This document shows positions 35,091-46,497 of a stretch of 64,000 nt of DNA, piece by piece. The position numbers and the translations under genes were made by a program. Source of the stretch: Phoenix dactylifera (lineage: Eukaryota > Streptophyta > Magnoliopsida > Arecales > Arecaceae); contig NC_052404.1 in the NCBI RefSeq assembly GCF_009389715.1, positions 9,742,480 to 9,806,479 of the forward strand, written 5' to 3'. Every line of letters begins with the position of its first letter. Within the stretch, counting starts at the first letter, position 1. The notes below the pieces were generated by a model. That model was not told where the DNA came from and made no database searches. It saw only the letters and a list, made by a program, of their open reading frames with translations.

Positions 35091-35740
35091 CAGGTGCAGG
35101 TGCGATGGAGTTTGCCAAGCCGGAGCTGTTCAAGTTGCCATGGATCGTGGACCTTCTCTCTGGCGCATGGCTGAGAGACTCCTGCCGAAGGAACGGGAGG
35201 CGCGCCCCTCGCGACTTCAGCCAACTAGCCGTTTCATCTGGGATCAACAAGGAGGTTCTCCCCGGCGGAACTCCGCTCTAGGCGTTTCATCCGGGATCAC
35301 GTCTCCCCTCCTTGAAGTTCAGCCTCCCGATTGAGCTCTGCACCAGACGCTCGATCCGGGACCGCGCCTCCATATGCTCTTCTCCCTCGTATTCCTTCTC
35401 TCCTCTGACACTGGGGAGGATCGGAATATTCTTTGGAGGCGGCGTTCCCCTGGGGGCAGCGGCGGCTTCTCCAGCGGTGGTTCCTCGTCTTCTTCGTGAG
35501 GCGTCGTTGGTGCCTCCGGTTAGAAGCACCCACTTCCGACGGGGTTGCAGCCGCTTCAGATGGAGGTTTCGGGATCCCAAATCTTCAGCTCCTCGGAGTC
35601 TCCACCTCTTCTTTACTTTCTTTACACCCTAATTCCCCTCTGGGAATTCCTTGTAATCACACGAGCACGCCGTTGTAACCAGAAATTATTGAAATGCAAA
35701 ACGTTATACATTTTTGAACTGTCTTTCTGGCATCGTCGTT

Positions 35741-38700
35741 CTACTGGTAATACATCCGCAGGTTAGCGGAATTCCAGCTCCTTAGAATTTCTCGACCATC
35801 TAGGGCCTCCAACTGGTAGGAGCCAGGTCGGTTTACCCAGCGAACCTTATATAGGCCTTCCCAATTTGGCGCTAGCTTCCCACCTTCCGCAGGTCGAGAT
35901 GCTTTAGCTCGCCTTAGCACCAGATCTCCGATTCTGAAAAGCTTCGGTCGGACCTTGGAGTTGTAATATCGGGCCACCCTCCGCTGATACATCGCCATCC
36001 GAACCTGCGCCATTTCCCTCGCTTCTTCCAAGAGATCCAGGTTCCCTCGGAGTTGTTCCGAATTGGCCTCGGGTCGGTGCGCGGCCACCCGAGGTGAGGG
36101 GAGTCCGAGCTCCACGGGGACAACGGCTTCCGTGCCATAGGTTAGGCTGAAAGGCGTCTCCCCGGTAGGGGTCCGATGCGTGGTCCGATACGCCCAAAGG
36201 ACATTCTCGAGTTCTTCGACCCAAGCTTGCCCCGTCCGACCGATTCGCGCTTTGATTCCTTGGAGGATTGTCCGATTTGTGACCTCGGCCTCGCCGTTGG
36301 TTTGGGGATGCGACACAGATGTGAACCGATGCTCGATCCCGAACTCCTCGCAGAAGTCACGGAAATGCTTGTTGTCGAACTGTCGCCCATTATCCGAGAT
36401 GAGGACCCGAGGTACCCCAAATCGGACAATGATGTTCTTCTTCACGAACTTCCGGACTTGCACCTCCGTGATAGTGGCCAGCGGCTCTGCCTCCACCCAC
36501 TTGGTGAAGTAGTCGATTGCAACAATCAAAAATTTCCGCTGAGCTGAAGCGACGGGGAATGGTCCGAGGATATCCATTCCCCACTGGGCGAAGGGCCAGG
36601 GTGCAGTGATTGGCGCCAAGGGGACAGAAGGGACTCTCTGGACGTTGGCGTGGCGCTGGCAGGCGTCGCATTTCCGCACATGATCCTTTGAGTCCTCCAA
36701 CAAGGTAGGCCAATAATAGCCTTGCCTCATGATCTTATGCGCCAAGGACCTAGCCCCCAGGTGCGATCCGCAGATGCCTTCGTGGACTTCGCTGAGGGCG
36801 TAGGCCGCTTCCGAGGGGCGGAGGCACCTTAAGAGGGGGGCGGTGAACGAGGTCCGATACAGCCTCCCTTCATAGAGTACGTAGTGGGCGGACTTCATGA
36901 CGAGTCGCCGAGCTTGATCTTCGTCCTCTGGGAGGATTCCTTCGGCGAGGTAGGCGACGAGCGGGTCCATCCAAGATGGCTCCGGATCAATCGCCATCAC
37001 CGCTCCGGCCTCGCCGATGCTCGGGGCATCCAGGGTCTCCAGGTAGATCGCCCTCGACAAGTTGTGCGCGTCTGTGCCCACCAAGCAGGACAGCCTGTCG
37101 GCCCTGGCATTTTCGCTTCTTGGGACCTGCTGAATGTCAACACTGCCGAGGTCGGGAATGAGTGCTTGCACCTTCCAGACATAGCTCTGCATGGTCGGGC
37201 TCCGAGCCTCGAACTCCCCTCGGACCTGCCCGACCACCAGCTGGGAGTCGGTGAAGACCTTCAGGCGCCGGATGCCGAGCTCCTTGGTGAGTTTGAGTCC
37301 TGTGACTAGGGCCTCATATTCCGCCTCGTTGTTGGTCACTGGAAATCCGAACCTCAAGGCATACTCGGCTATCACTCCATCGGGACTGGTAAGGACCAGC
37401 CCGGCCCCTCCACCTTCGGGGTTCGACGACCCATCAATGTGAAGCGTCCAGATTGGGAGGTCGAGGCTGGGTGTTTCCGGCGGCCTAGGTTCCGCCTCCT
37501 GCACAGTGCACTCAGCGAGGAAGTCCGCGAGCACCTGGGCCTTGATGGCGGGTCGGGGCTGGTAGCGGATGTCGAACTCACCAAGTTCTACTGCCCACTT
37601 CACCAGCCGTCCCGCATTCTCAGGATTGCTGAGGATCTGCCGCAGTGGTTGATCGGTCAAGAGGATGACAGGATGAGCCTGGAAATAGGGGCGAAGCCTC
37701 CTGGCCGCGGTGAGCAGCGCGAAGGCGATCTTTTCCGCCTTCGTATACCGTGTCTCGGCATCCCGTAGGACCCGGCTGATGTAGTACACAGGCTTCTGGA
37801 GCTTTGCCTCTTCCCGAACCAGTACTGCGCTGACTGCGGTTGGGGAGACCGCCAGATAGAGGTAGAGCATCTCCCCCTCTTGCGGCTTGGACAGCAGGGG
37901 AGGAGACGCCAAGTACTCCTTGAGTTGGTCGAATGCCACTTGACATTCGGCCGTCCAAAGGAAGTCTTTCGGACGCTTCAACACCTTGAAGAACGGTTGG
38001 CAGCGTTCGGCCGATTTTGCCACAAATCGTCCGAGCGCGGCGACCCTTCCAGCGAGCTCCTGAACCTCCTTCACTTTGGTCGGAGGGGACATATCCTGGA
38101 TGGCCTTGATTTTGTCCGGGTTGGCCTCGATCCCCCGCTGGTTGACAATGAAACCGAGAAACCTCCCGGCCGAAGCACCAAAGGCGCACTTCGCTGGGTT
38201 CAGCTTCACGCGAAACTTCCGCAAGGTGGCGAAAGTCTCCTCCAGATCCGCAATGTGCTGGTCCGCATGGCGACTCTTCACCAGCATATCGTCCACGTAC
38301 ACCTCCATGTTCCGGCCAATCTGCTCCTTGAAGATTTTATTGACGAGGCGCTGGTAAGTGGCGCCAGCATTCTTCAGACCAAAAGGCATTACCTTGTAAC
38401 AGTACAGCCCCCGGTCTGTTATAAAGGCAGTTTTCTCCTCGTCCTGTGGAGCCATCATTATTTGGTTGTAGCCGGAGAAGGCGTCCATGAAAGACAGCAG
38501 CTGATATCCGGAAGTCGCGTCGACCAGTTGGTCTATCCGTGGAAGCGGAAAGCTATCCTTGGGGCACGCCTTGTTCAGGTCGGTGTAGTCGACGCACATC
38601 CTCCACTTCCCGCTCGCCTTCCGGACAAGTACGACGTTTGCCAGCCACTCGGGGTAGCTCACCTCCCTTATAAAGCCTGCATCCAAGAGTTTGTCTACCT

Positions 38701-41209
38701 CCTGTTCGACCACCCGGATCCGATCCGGGGCACAGTGTCTCTTCTTCTGCTTCACTGGTCGGTGGGTCGGGTCGACGTTGAGGGCGTGAGAAATGACCTC
38801 CGGGTCGATCCCAGGTACATCGGCCGCCGACCAGGCAAATACATCAGCATTGGCTCGGAGGAATTCCACTAACCTGAGCCGAGCTTCCGAGTCGAGGTTG
38901 GCACCGACCCGGACCGTACGGTCCGGGCGACCCTCTTCAAGGGGAACTTCGATCACACCCTCGGCCGGCTCCCCGTGCCGCAAAGCCACCTCGTCTCTGG
39001 CGTCAAGGGACTCGACGCTTAGGGCCTCCACGGGCTTCTTCCCTTTGAGAGTTGCTAGGAAACATTGCCGTGCGGTCGGTTGGTCACCTCGGACCTCTCC
39101 AATCCCGGCCGCCGTGGGGAACCGCATTAGCAAATGGTATGTAGAGACTACTGCGCGAAGGGCGTTCAGTCCGGGTCGTCCGAGGATAGCGTTGTAGGCC
39201 GAGGGAACACGGACGACCAAGAACCCGAGCCGCACCGTGGCTTCTGCGGGTGCAACGCCCGCAGTCACAGGCAGCTCAATGACACCTTCGGCCGAGATAG
39301 CGTCTCCAGTGAATCCTATGAGGGGGGTGGATGTTTTGTGCAACACTTGTCGGGACAAGCTCATCTTTTGGAAGGCCTCGTAAAACAAAATATCAGCTGA
39401 GCTTCCACTATCCACAAGAACACGCCTTACATCATAGTTCGCCATAGTGAGGGAGATCACCATGGCATCATCATGGGGGGTCTGAACCCCCTTTACATCC
39501 TCATCACAAAAAGTGATTACATTTCCGACCCGCTGCCTCTTCGCGACGGCCACCCCTGATGCTTCCACCGAGCCCCCTGCGTTCCTCACGGGCCGAGAAC
39601 AGCCCCCAGTGATGGTGTGGATTACGCCCACGACGGGTCGATTCTGCTCCCGAGGCTCCTGAGGGGCCGGGTCGGCCGGACGCGGGTCTGCGGGGGGACG
39701 TCGGTCGTTTACATATCGACCGAGACGCCCTCGGCGGATGAGAGCCTCGATCTCGTCCCGAAGCTGGAAGCAGTCTTCGGTGTCGTGGCCGTGGTCTCGG
39801 TGGTACTCACAGTACGCCCGAGAGGGCCTCCTCCCAGGGATTTTCTTCATCTGCCTCGGGACCGGGAGGTTCTCCCGCCCCTTGACCTCCATAAGGATCT
39901 GGGCCCGGGGGGCCAGGAGTGGGGTGTACCGGTTGAAGCGTCGATGCGGAGAACGAGGGCGTGGGACGCCGTGGTTCCTCGCCGGTGACGGGCTTCTGCG
40001 CCGATGTTGAGGCGTCGGGCTCCTCCTCTGGGGTGCCTCTTTTCGCCTTTTCTTCCCGAGCTTTAGAGGGGCCTCGGCGGCCTCCTTGTTCCGGTGGGCG
40101 GCTGCCTCCTCGGCGTCTGCATACTGGTTCGCCCGAGACAACAGCTCCGGGAAGCTCCGCGGCAGGCGTTTGTCCAGGGAGAAGGTGAGTCTGCCCTTCC
40201 GGAAGCCACGCTTCAGGGCTGAGAGAGCCACCTCCTGGCTCAGGTTCCGGACCTCCAATGTAGCCTTGTTGAAACGGGTAAGGTAATCCCGCAGGTTTTC
40301 TCCCTCGTTTTGCCGGACATCAAAGAGGGAGTCGGAAACCAATCGCCGCCGGCTACTGACGGCGAAATGGCTGATGAAGAGGCGAGTGAACTGGTCAAAG
40401 GACTGGATAGAGTCAGCCTCCAGGCCGGCGAACCACGCCCTGGCTGGGCCACGGAGGGTCGCCGGGAAGGCCTTGCAGAGGAGGGGATTTGATGCTCCAT
40501 GGAGGAGCATAAGAGTCCTGAAACTCTCCACGTGATCCCGCGGGTCCGCCGCCCCGTCATAGGGCTCGATCGCCGGCATTTTGAATCCCGGCGGATTTGG
40601 GGTCCGCAGGATCCTCGAGGCAAGCGCCGGTTGGGAGGTGATCTCCAAGTCGGCGAAGAGATCTTTGGAGTGGCCCTTCAGGACCTGGAGTTGTCTGTGG
40701 AGATCGTCCACCCGCCGGTCCAGGGAGCGCGACCGGTGGGTGGGAGACAAGGAGCGGCGTGAGGGGGACCGACTGGAGTGCGGGCCCCTCGAGGACTGGG
40801 GGGTCGGAGAACGCGCCCGGGTCCGCCTCTCGTACCCCGCGCAGCTTCGATGAGAAGGTCCTGGCAGAATGGACCGTGCTCGAGAACCTTCCTCGCGCCG
40901 GCGCTCCTCCCCATGGGAGAGGAAGGAGCGCGGGTTGAGGAAGACAGGTGAGCGCTCCGGGGGCAGCGGCTCCTGGGCCCGCTGTGGCGCTCGAGACATC
41001 ACACCCTGCAGGTTCTGCACTGCCTCCGCGAGGGTGCGAACCTGCTGGGCTAACTGGTCGAACTGAGCGGCTTCGACCATCTGAATGGGGGGTGGAATGG
41101 TGGAGTGTTGCTGAGAATGTGTTGGAGACGCAGCGGCCTCCCGGCCGGAGGCGCGAGAGGCCCCGCGACCGGAGGCATTGGAAGCTCCACGACCACCTCG
41201 CCGTGCCAT
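35741..41209 (-). CDS. Tat copy 2 gag-pol polyprotein, 1822 residues
   Basis: One open frame. Order: Gly/Arg/Ser-rich N-terminus; gag core (about 215-340); a Tat-type zinc motif CEYHRDHGHDTEDCFQLRDE in place of a CCHC knuckle; aspartic protease with VLVDSGSSADILF; reverse transcriptase with DYTDLNKACPKDSFPLPRID and YVDDMLVKS; the ordinary Ty3 RNase H; a second, archaeal-type RNase H (LHIDGSSNPEGGGAGLVL, NNEAEYEAL, FTDSQLVV); integrase with HEGICGSHLG, CDACQRH, WGMDILGPF and DNGRQFDN. The dual RNase H and absence of a chromodomain place it in the Tat lineage (Tat/Retand/Ogre group). It looks whole. Confidence 0.95.
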   Translation of the reverse strand: MARRGGRGASNASGRGASRASGREAAASPTHSQQHSTIPPPIQMVEAAQFDQLAQQVRTLAEAVQNLQGVMSRAPQRAQEPLPPERSPVFLNPRSFLSHGEERRREEGSRARSILPGPSHRSCAGYERRTRARSPTPQSSRGPHSSRSPSRRSLSPTHRSRSLDRRVDDLHRQLQVLKGHSKDLFADLEITSQPALASRILRTPNPPGFKMPAIEPYDGAADPRDHVESFRTLMLLHGASNPLLCKAFPATLRGPARAWFAGLEADSIQSFDQFTRLFISHFAVSSRRRLVSDSLFDVRQNEGENLRDYLTRFNKATLEVRNLSQEVALSALKRGFRKGRLTFSLDKRLPRSFPELLSRANQYADAEEAAAHRNKEAAEAPLKLGKKRRKEAPQRRSPTPQHRRRSPSPARNHGVPRPRSPHRRFNRYTPLLAPRAQILMEVKGRENLPVPRQMKKIPGRRPSRAYCEYHRDHGHDTEDCFQLRDEIEALIRRGRLGRYVNDRRPPADPRPADPAPQEPREQNRPVVGVIHTITGGCSRPVRNAGGSVEASGVAVAKRQRVGNVITFCDEDVKGVQTPHDDAMVISLTMANYDVRRVLVDSGSSADILFYEAFQKMSLSRQVLHKTSTPLIGFTGDAISAEGVIELPVTAGVAPAEATVRLGFLVVRVPSAYNAILGRPGLNALRAVVSTYHLLMRFPTAAGIGEVRGDQPTARQCFLATLKGKKPVEALSVESLDARDEVALRHGEPAEGVIEVPLEEGRPDRTVRVGANLDSEARLRLVEFLRANADVFAWSAADVPGIDPEVISHALNVDPTHRPVKQKKRHCAPDRIRVVEQEVDKLLDAGFIREVSYPEWLANVVLVRKASGKWRMCVDYTDLNKACPKDSFPLPRIDQLVDATSGYQLLSFMDAFSGYNQIMMAPQDEEKTAFITDRGLYCYKVMPFGLKNAGATYQRLVNKIFKEQIGRNMEVYVDDMLVKSRHADQHIADLEETFATLRKFRVKLNPAKCAFGASAGRFLGFIVNQRGIEANPDKIKAIQDMSPPTKVKEVQELAGRVAALGRFVAKSAERCQPFFKVLKRPKDFLWTAECQVAFDQLKEYLASPPLLSKPQEGEMLYLYLAVSPTAVSAVLVREEAKLQKPVYYISRVLRDAETRYTKAEKIAFALLTAARRLRPYFQAHPVILLTDQPLRQILSNPENAGRLVKWAVELGEFDIRYQPRPAIKAQVLADFLAECTVQEAEPRPPETPSLDLPIWTLHIDGSSNPEGGGAGLVLTSPDGVIAEYALRFGFPVTNNEAEYEALVTGLKLTKELGIRRLKVFTDSQLVVGQVRGEFEARSPTMQSYVWKVQALIPDLGSVDIQQVPRSENARADRLSCLVGTDAHNLSRAIYLETLDAPSIGEAGAVMAIDPEPSWMDPLVAYLAEGILPEDEDQARRLVMKSAHYVLYEGRLYRTSFTAPLLRCLRPSEAAYALSEVHEGICGSHLGARSLAHKIMRQGYYWPTLLEDSKDHVRKCDACQRHANVQRVPSVPLAPITAPWPFAQWGMDILGPFPVASAQRKFLIVAIDYFTKWVEAEPLATITEVQVRKFVKKNIIVRFGVPRVLISDNGRQFDNKHFRDFCEEFGIEHRFTSVSHPQTNGEAEVTNRTILQGIKARIGRTGQAWVEELENVLWAYRTTHRTPTGETPFSLTYGTEAVVPVELGLPSPRVAAHRPEANSEQLRGNLDLLEEAREMAQVRMAMYQRRVARYYNSKVRPKLFRIGDLVLRRAKASRPAEGGKLAPNWEGLYKVRWVNRPGSYQLEALDGREILRSWNSANLRMYYQ

Positions 41210-41250
41210 TACGATCGCTCTGAGATCAGGGCCCTTTCTCTAGCGCCAAC

Positions 41251-42133
41251 TGTTGCTGGTGGTCCAAACCGAGAACGATTGGCACAGCGGTGTGAACGGG
41301 ATTCCGTCTGAGCTGCCTTGGTCGATGTTGATTGTGCTCCGCCTTCCACCGGGAAACCTGCAAGCAAGCCTCGCACCACCACTGGGGTAGCGGGGGCCCT
41401 CCGACGATCAAGTCAGAGGAGATTGGAGGAGGAGGAGAAATGATAATAGCAAGCAAGAGAGTGCTCTGGAAGATATTGCTTACCCCCCTTCTCTCCCCAG
41501 CCGCATATATACCTGGCTGGGGGGTCTCTCAGGGGGGTTTGTCATCGTGGGGCGCGATGGGGTGGCCACTGACATGGCTGTTACAGGGCGTCGTGGAGCA
41601 GCGCTGGGTACGGCCATGACAGGGCGTAGTGGAGTTCCGCTTTGTACGGCTGATACAGGAGATCGTGGAACAGCATCGGATACAGCCGTTGCAGGGAGTA
41701 GTGGAGCAGGAGGCCTCGGCGTGCCTCTGGGAAGCAGCCTGTCGTTATCAAGAGATCTCCGACTCGGGGTCGGAGTGCTGGATCAGGGGGCAGCCGACTC
41801 GGGGTCGGGCTGCGGTGCTGAGGATATCCGACTTGGGGTCGGATTGCTAGATTAAGGGGCAGCCGACTCGGGGTCGGGCTGCGAAGCCGAAGATGTCCGA
41901 CTCGGGGCCGGACTGCTGGATCGAAGGGCAGCCGACTCGAGGTCGGGCTGTGGAGCCGAAGATGTCCGACTCGGGGTCGGATTGCTGGATCAAAGGGCAA
42001 CCGACTCGAGGTCGGGCTGTGGAGCCGAAGATGTCCGACTCGGGGTCGGATTGCTGGATCAAAGGGCAACCGTAGTCTTCATGGGCGCGCGTGCCGGTCA
42101 CGTGGAGCATGGCGGCTTAGTTCCCCCGTAACA
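41251..42133 (-). repeat. 5' LTR of Tat copy 2
   Basis: 883 bp, longer than its partner by one 69-bp internal unit (five versus four, last partial) less two single-base indels. TATATA lies near 41505-41512. It is followed on the right by the target duplication GTTCT. Confidence 0.97.
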
Positions 42134-42251
42134 GTTCTCAATTGTTTTCATGATGTATACAGCATAATCCAACCATAATTCAAATTTATCAATTCACATG
42201 GCAGCATTGTGCAGCTTGTTGAATATTTATTGACAAAATAAACTATATAAA

Positions 42252-42354
<103 letters not shown>

Positions 42355-45300
42355 TACAAGGCAAACATCTGCCGCTTTCAATGAGCATTGTACCCAACAA
42401 GTGAGGACATACAGAGAGGCGCAAGAAACATTAAAGAGAACTAGCCGATTAAATTGGCGTTTCACAACCTTTATCACTTCATTATTCATCTTGACAAAAG
42501 AGCACCTTTTTCTCGATATCTTCACAGGTAAGTACGAATGCCGTGTGAGCCCTCAAAGTTCGACACGGAAGAGAAACACAGAATTTTAAAACCGTGGCTA
42601 CAGCAACTATCAAACATTGACCAGCCCTTCAAATTACAAGACAAATACTCAAATGATAATTCTTTTCAAATATATAATCAATTTTTTATCATGAAAATAT
42701 GATCGTGACATCTTTAACCATACAAGCAACAGCTAATTAATTTCTTATCGTATCTTAAAAATTATAATCTCCTTCAATATGGTAACCATCACAATCTATG
42801 GCTGCTAGCACTACATAAAGAAATACAATAGGCTGAAAATGCTTAAGGGCCCCTTTTTTAATGGAGAAATATCATGAAAAAAGTTAGTTAAATTTTTTAT
42901 TTACCAACTTACCCATATTCTCATACTTTTCTAAATGGATAAATTATTTTTCCATGAATAGCTTTTACTCATAAAAGAAGATGAAAGTCCTACCAATCTA
43001 AAAGGTGGGTAAGTCATTTTCCCATCAACAAATAAAATAATCTTTTAATTTTGTTCCTAAAATACTCTAACCTTGATATTATATAATAAGATATAATAAT
43101 ATATAATATAATATATCATATATATTACAATACTATTTATTATAATATAAAATATATAATATCATATCATATATTATATTATTAAATATAATAATATATA
43201 TTATTAAATATTTTTTATTATTTATAATGTAACAATATTTATAATAAGATATATACATATATATATATATTATTATAGAAAATATAGATAGAAACTAACT
43301 GGGAAAAGAGGTAATACAAAAGAACATATATAATAAATTTCGAAGCTATTTCCAATGCATAAAAAAATATGAATAAATTATTTTTTATCTAGATATTATT
43401 TAGAAAATATTTATCTAAAAAATATAAATTTTTGGATAAAGTTTTTATTCTCAGAAGAACGGGCTTGGTGATATTTTTTCCTCCCTCTTTCGGTCTTTCC
43501 TTACGATTTTAAAATGCCAATGGGATATAGCTGTTGCTCTTGGATGTTCTCCTATCTCATCACCGGACTTTTAGAAGGAAGTTATTCTCCTATACAAATA
43601 GAAAAGAATCACAAACTCGACCACTTGGGTGCCACACTTGCAGTGTATTAGATCACCTTACTACCTTAGATAGAGTGTCTCCTCTCTCTCTCTCTCTCTA
43701 TCCATCTCGCACCTGTTTAGGGTTCGATTTGGAGTTCCTTTAATACGTTCTTCTAGAGTTGTTATAACGTATCCAAAACGTTGCCGTTCCTCATCTGTCG
43801 CGCTTCAAACAGAACTGCTGACCGGCCCACGTCACCTCCAACGGCGTGTTCCGTTCGCGCAGCATCTGACCCGACAACGACATTCGAACACGCCGACGCG
43901 ATCTGGCCGTTAGCGCCTGCTAGCCTGTCGTGATCCGACAGTTAATATCTTCGGGCCCCACATCAAACGGTAGACGTTCGATGATGTCCCCGAATGGGAC
44001 CCTGCAACAGCTGTCCGATGACCATATCCGCGTCCGTCCAGATCCGATCTCATCAAAACCGAAAAAGCGAGTCCAACCCTTCGGTAAACTAGTTTCAACG
44101 TAGAGACGCCACACCAGCCGTCTGATCATGATCTGACGGTGATAGTACAATGAGAGCCAATAAACGCCATAACCTTTGATTAAATTAAAATATCTCCTGA
44201 TTGCGTAATTAAAGATCAATGTTATCAAACGGTTGCAAGAAAAAAAGAAAAAAACGAGCGCCGTTAATTTCTGAAGTTGGTAAAGCCGTGAAGTTGGTAT
44301 GTCTGCCCTTACGACTCAGTCAAGCCGCTACGCCGGCCTTTTTGAGCGGAACGACGGCGTTACGATAGCAAGAGGACGGCGTGAGGCTCGCAAGGGGGAA
44401 GGATGACTGAGGACGTGGAATTCTTGATTTGTTTGATACAACGTCGGGGCCCGTCGAATCGGTGGACACGTATATTGGAAAGTCCACATCAGTGAGCTGG
44501 AGAAGCTGCTTCTTCTTTAAAGACGATTAAATGATGGCGGTCCCCTCACCGCCTTGTGTTTGATATCTCACCAGCCTATTGTTTAGGTTCCCATACTGTT
44601 TGGTGGAAAAGACGAGGGAAGAGCATGTTATGGTCATAACTAACGCAACGCGGCCATTGAATTGGTACTGGAATTCGTCTTGGAGGACGGAGCCGTACCT
44701 GCTATCTAGGGGATAGTTTCCAACCTTGTAGATTTAAATATTAGCCACACTCTAATGTCTTTTTAGAGCAGATAGTGGTGTAGTAATAAGTTGCATCAAT
44801 CTAATTTTGCACTGTATGATCATGCATCGTAACATGGTTACTATTCTAACTTTGCTTAGATCAGCCTATGCAAAATTTATTATTTTAAAGTCTACCATAT
44901 CAAGGCTGTACTATATGGACGGCTTACAAAGAAGTTAGGTAGTCCTAACTCCGAAGCATCTATTAACATGCCAGTATTCCTTTTTCGCTTTTTTTTTTTT
45001 GGCAAGAAACGTGCTTCGCTGTCAAAAAAAAAAGAATTTTATTACTAAAATAGTAAAATATGGCTAATAAGGGGGGAATAAAGTAAATATAAGCATGCTG
45101 TTACGAAATTCGTGCATTGTTTTAGAAGGGACATCGAGTCCAGTAACCACCTTGTACTTGGCGCCCCACGGTCCAGTACCACTGATATACGGTGATTGAT
45201 ATAAACACCCTTGTTTTAAACTTCTAGAACTGCTGCCTTCCCGGATTTTCGGTTTTCAGAGCTTAGACTAGAATTGCGTACTGAATAGAATGGAGTGCGC

Positions 45301-45536
45301 ATAGAAGAGGTAGCCCACGCGGTTTTGCGGGTGGTTTTACAGGTGAGCGGTTTACGGTTCATGCCTGCCAGCCAACCAACCCTCCCTTTCTGAAAAGCGA
45401 GACGGTTGTTGAAGATGGAACCCAAAACCGGAAACCCCCCCATTCCCTCTTCTTCGCCCCCCTTCTTCTAAACCGAAAACAACGAACCGAACCCTTCTTG
45501 CCAGTCCCCAACCCCCCCTCTCACCCTACTACTATT
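42355..45536. other. Intergenic, no gene seen; very AT-rich core
   Basis: Three kilobases between the Tat element and the MYB gene. 43060-43290 is nearly pure A/T with TATAATAT-like words. 43760-44110 is less AT-rich and carries short frames on both strands that I do not believe. The last few hundred bases should hold the MYB promoter. Confidence 0.6.
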
Positions 45537-45540
45537 TTGA

Positions 45541-45547
45541 TATATAT
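45541..45547 (+). promoter_or_regulatory. TATA box of the MYB gene
   Basis: TATATAT lies 64 bp before the start codon, after a C/T-rich stretch and before a purine-rich (GAAGAA/GGAGGA) leader. The short distance implies a short 5' UTR. Confidence 0.55.
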
Positions 45548-45610
45548 GAAAGCAAGAAGAATATAAGGAGGAGGAGAAGAAGAAAAGGATCAAGAAGAAG
45601 AGAAGAGGGG

Positions 45611-46450
45611 ATGGTAGTGATGGAAGGTGGGGGAGGGGAGAGAGTGGATGGAGAGCAGCGGATCAAAGGTTCGTGGAGCCAGGAAGAGGACGCCCAGCTA
45701 AAGCGGCTGGTGGAGCGTCACGGACCCCGGAATTGGACTCTGATTAGCTCAGGGATTCCCGGCCGGTCCGGCAAGTCGTGCCGCCTTCGTTGGTGCAACC
45801 AGCTCAGCCCTGCCGTCCACCACCGTCCGTTCACTCCGGCTGAGGACGCCGTCATTGTCGCCGCCCACGCCAAGTACGGCAACAAGTGGGCCACCATCGC
45901 CCGCCAACTCCCCGGCCGCACCGACAACGCCATCAAGAACCACTGGAACTCCACTCTCCGCCGCCGCCGCCGCCGTGCCGTCGCTGCCGCCATCGCCCCT
46001 GCCACCCCCGCTTCTGTTCCAGTTCCCTTAGCCGCCGATTCCGCCGACCCCGATGAGTCCGACTCGGAGACGGCGGGCAAGCGGCCGTGCAGGAGGGATG
46101 AAGTCAGCGGGAGAGAGGTGGCGACGGTGGTTGTGGCGGCGATGCCTGCCCCTTCGCCTCCGCCTCCCCCGCCGCCCCTGCGGCCGCCGTTGGTGCCGAT
46201 CGCGGCGGATCTGGCGACGTCGCTGACGCTGAGCCCGCCGGGGGAGGGCGGCGCCGCCGGGGGCGGTGGAGGAGGGGTGCGGGGGGAGGCGCGGTGGGAC
46301 GCGGAGATGCGGGAGATGTGCTTGGTGTCGATAATGCGGGAGATGATCGCGGAGGAGGTGAGGAGTTACATCAACAGACTGCGATCGGAGGGCGGCGGTG
46401 CCATCCCCATCATCGTCTCGTCCGACTCCGCATCCAGCCGTCAGGATTAG
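45611..46450 (+). CDS. R2R3-MYB transcription factor, subgroup 22 (MYB44/70/73/77 type)
   Basis: Intronless, 279 residues. R2 has Trp22, Trp42 and Trp61 with [16 protein letters not shown] and [16 protein letters not shown]3 has Phe74 in place of the first Trp, then Trp93 and Trp112 ([20 protein letters not shown]). These words and the lack of introns are typical of subgroup 22, which in Arabidopsis regulates ABA, jasmonate, auxin and stress responses in the nucleus. An EAR-like LTLSPP (205-210), the subgroup's own motif, suggests repressor activity. The C-terminus keeps [16 protein letters not shown]. The middle is Ala/Pro rich with six arginines directly after R3. GC is very high, as in many monocot single-exon genes. 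I chose the first ATG; a second in-frame ATG lies three codons on. AATAAA at 46492-46497 is a probable poly(A) signal. Confidence 0.95.
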   Translation: MVVMEGGGGERVDGEQRIKGSWSQEEDAQLKRLVERHGPRNWTLISSGIPGRSGKSCRLRWCNQLSPAVHHRPFTPAEDAVIVAAHAKYGNKWATIARQLPGRTDNAIKNHWNSTLRRRRRRAVAAAIAPATPASVPVPLAADSADPDESDSETAGKRPCRRDEVSGREVATVVVAAMPAPSPPPPPPPLRPPLVPIAADLATSLTLSPPGEGGAAGGGGGGVRGEARWDAEMREMCLVSIMREMIAEEVRSYINRLRSEGGGAIPIIVSSDSASSRQD

Positions 46451-46497
46451 ATCTCCTCCACCGCTTGCTCCCTCTTTGCGTTTCAAATGTAAATAAA

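Larger units (their letters stand above)
31138..42133 (-). mobile_element. Ty3/Gypsy Tat-lineage LTR retrotransposon, copy 2 (looks whole, young)
   Basis: Complete 11-kb element in minus orientation. LTRs are at 41251-42133 (5') and 31138-31953 (3'), both TGTTGCTGG...CCCGTAACA. The 5-bp target duplication GTTCT is perfect (31133-31137 and 42134-42138). A primer-binding site starting TGGCGCTAGAG lies at 41248 downwards, and a polypurine tract (GGAAGTGGGGGG) abuts the 3' LTR. Gag-pol (41209-35741) is one open frame. The 3' region holds two tandem arrays, an antisense frame and a forward TATA box. Outside the internal repeat the LTRs differ at only about two bases in 810, plus small indels, implying insertion within the last few hundred thousand years at commonly used plant rates. 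It looks whole. Confidence 0.97.

Noticed and set aside
36884-38872. Long forward frames (141 to 330 codons) inside Tat copy 2
   Set aside because: They lie opposite the intact gag-pol frame and reflect its GC-rich codon use.
45718-46486. Minus-strand frames of 120 and 152 codons opposite the MYB gene
   Set aside because: High GC leaves the opposite strand open; the MYB frame has clear domains and these have none.
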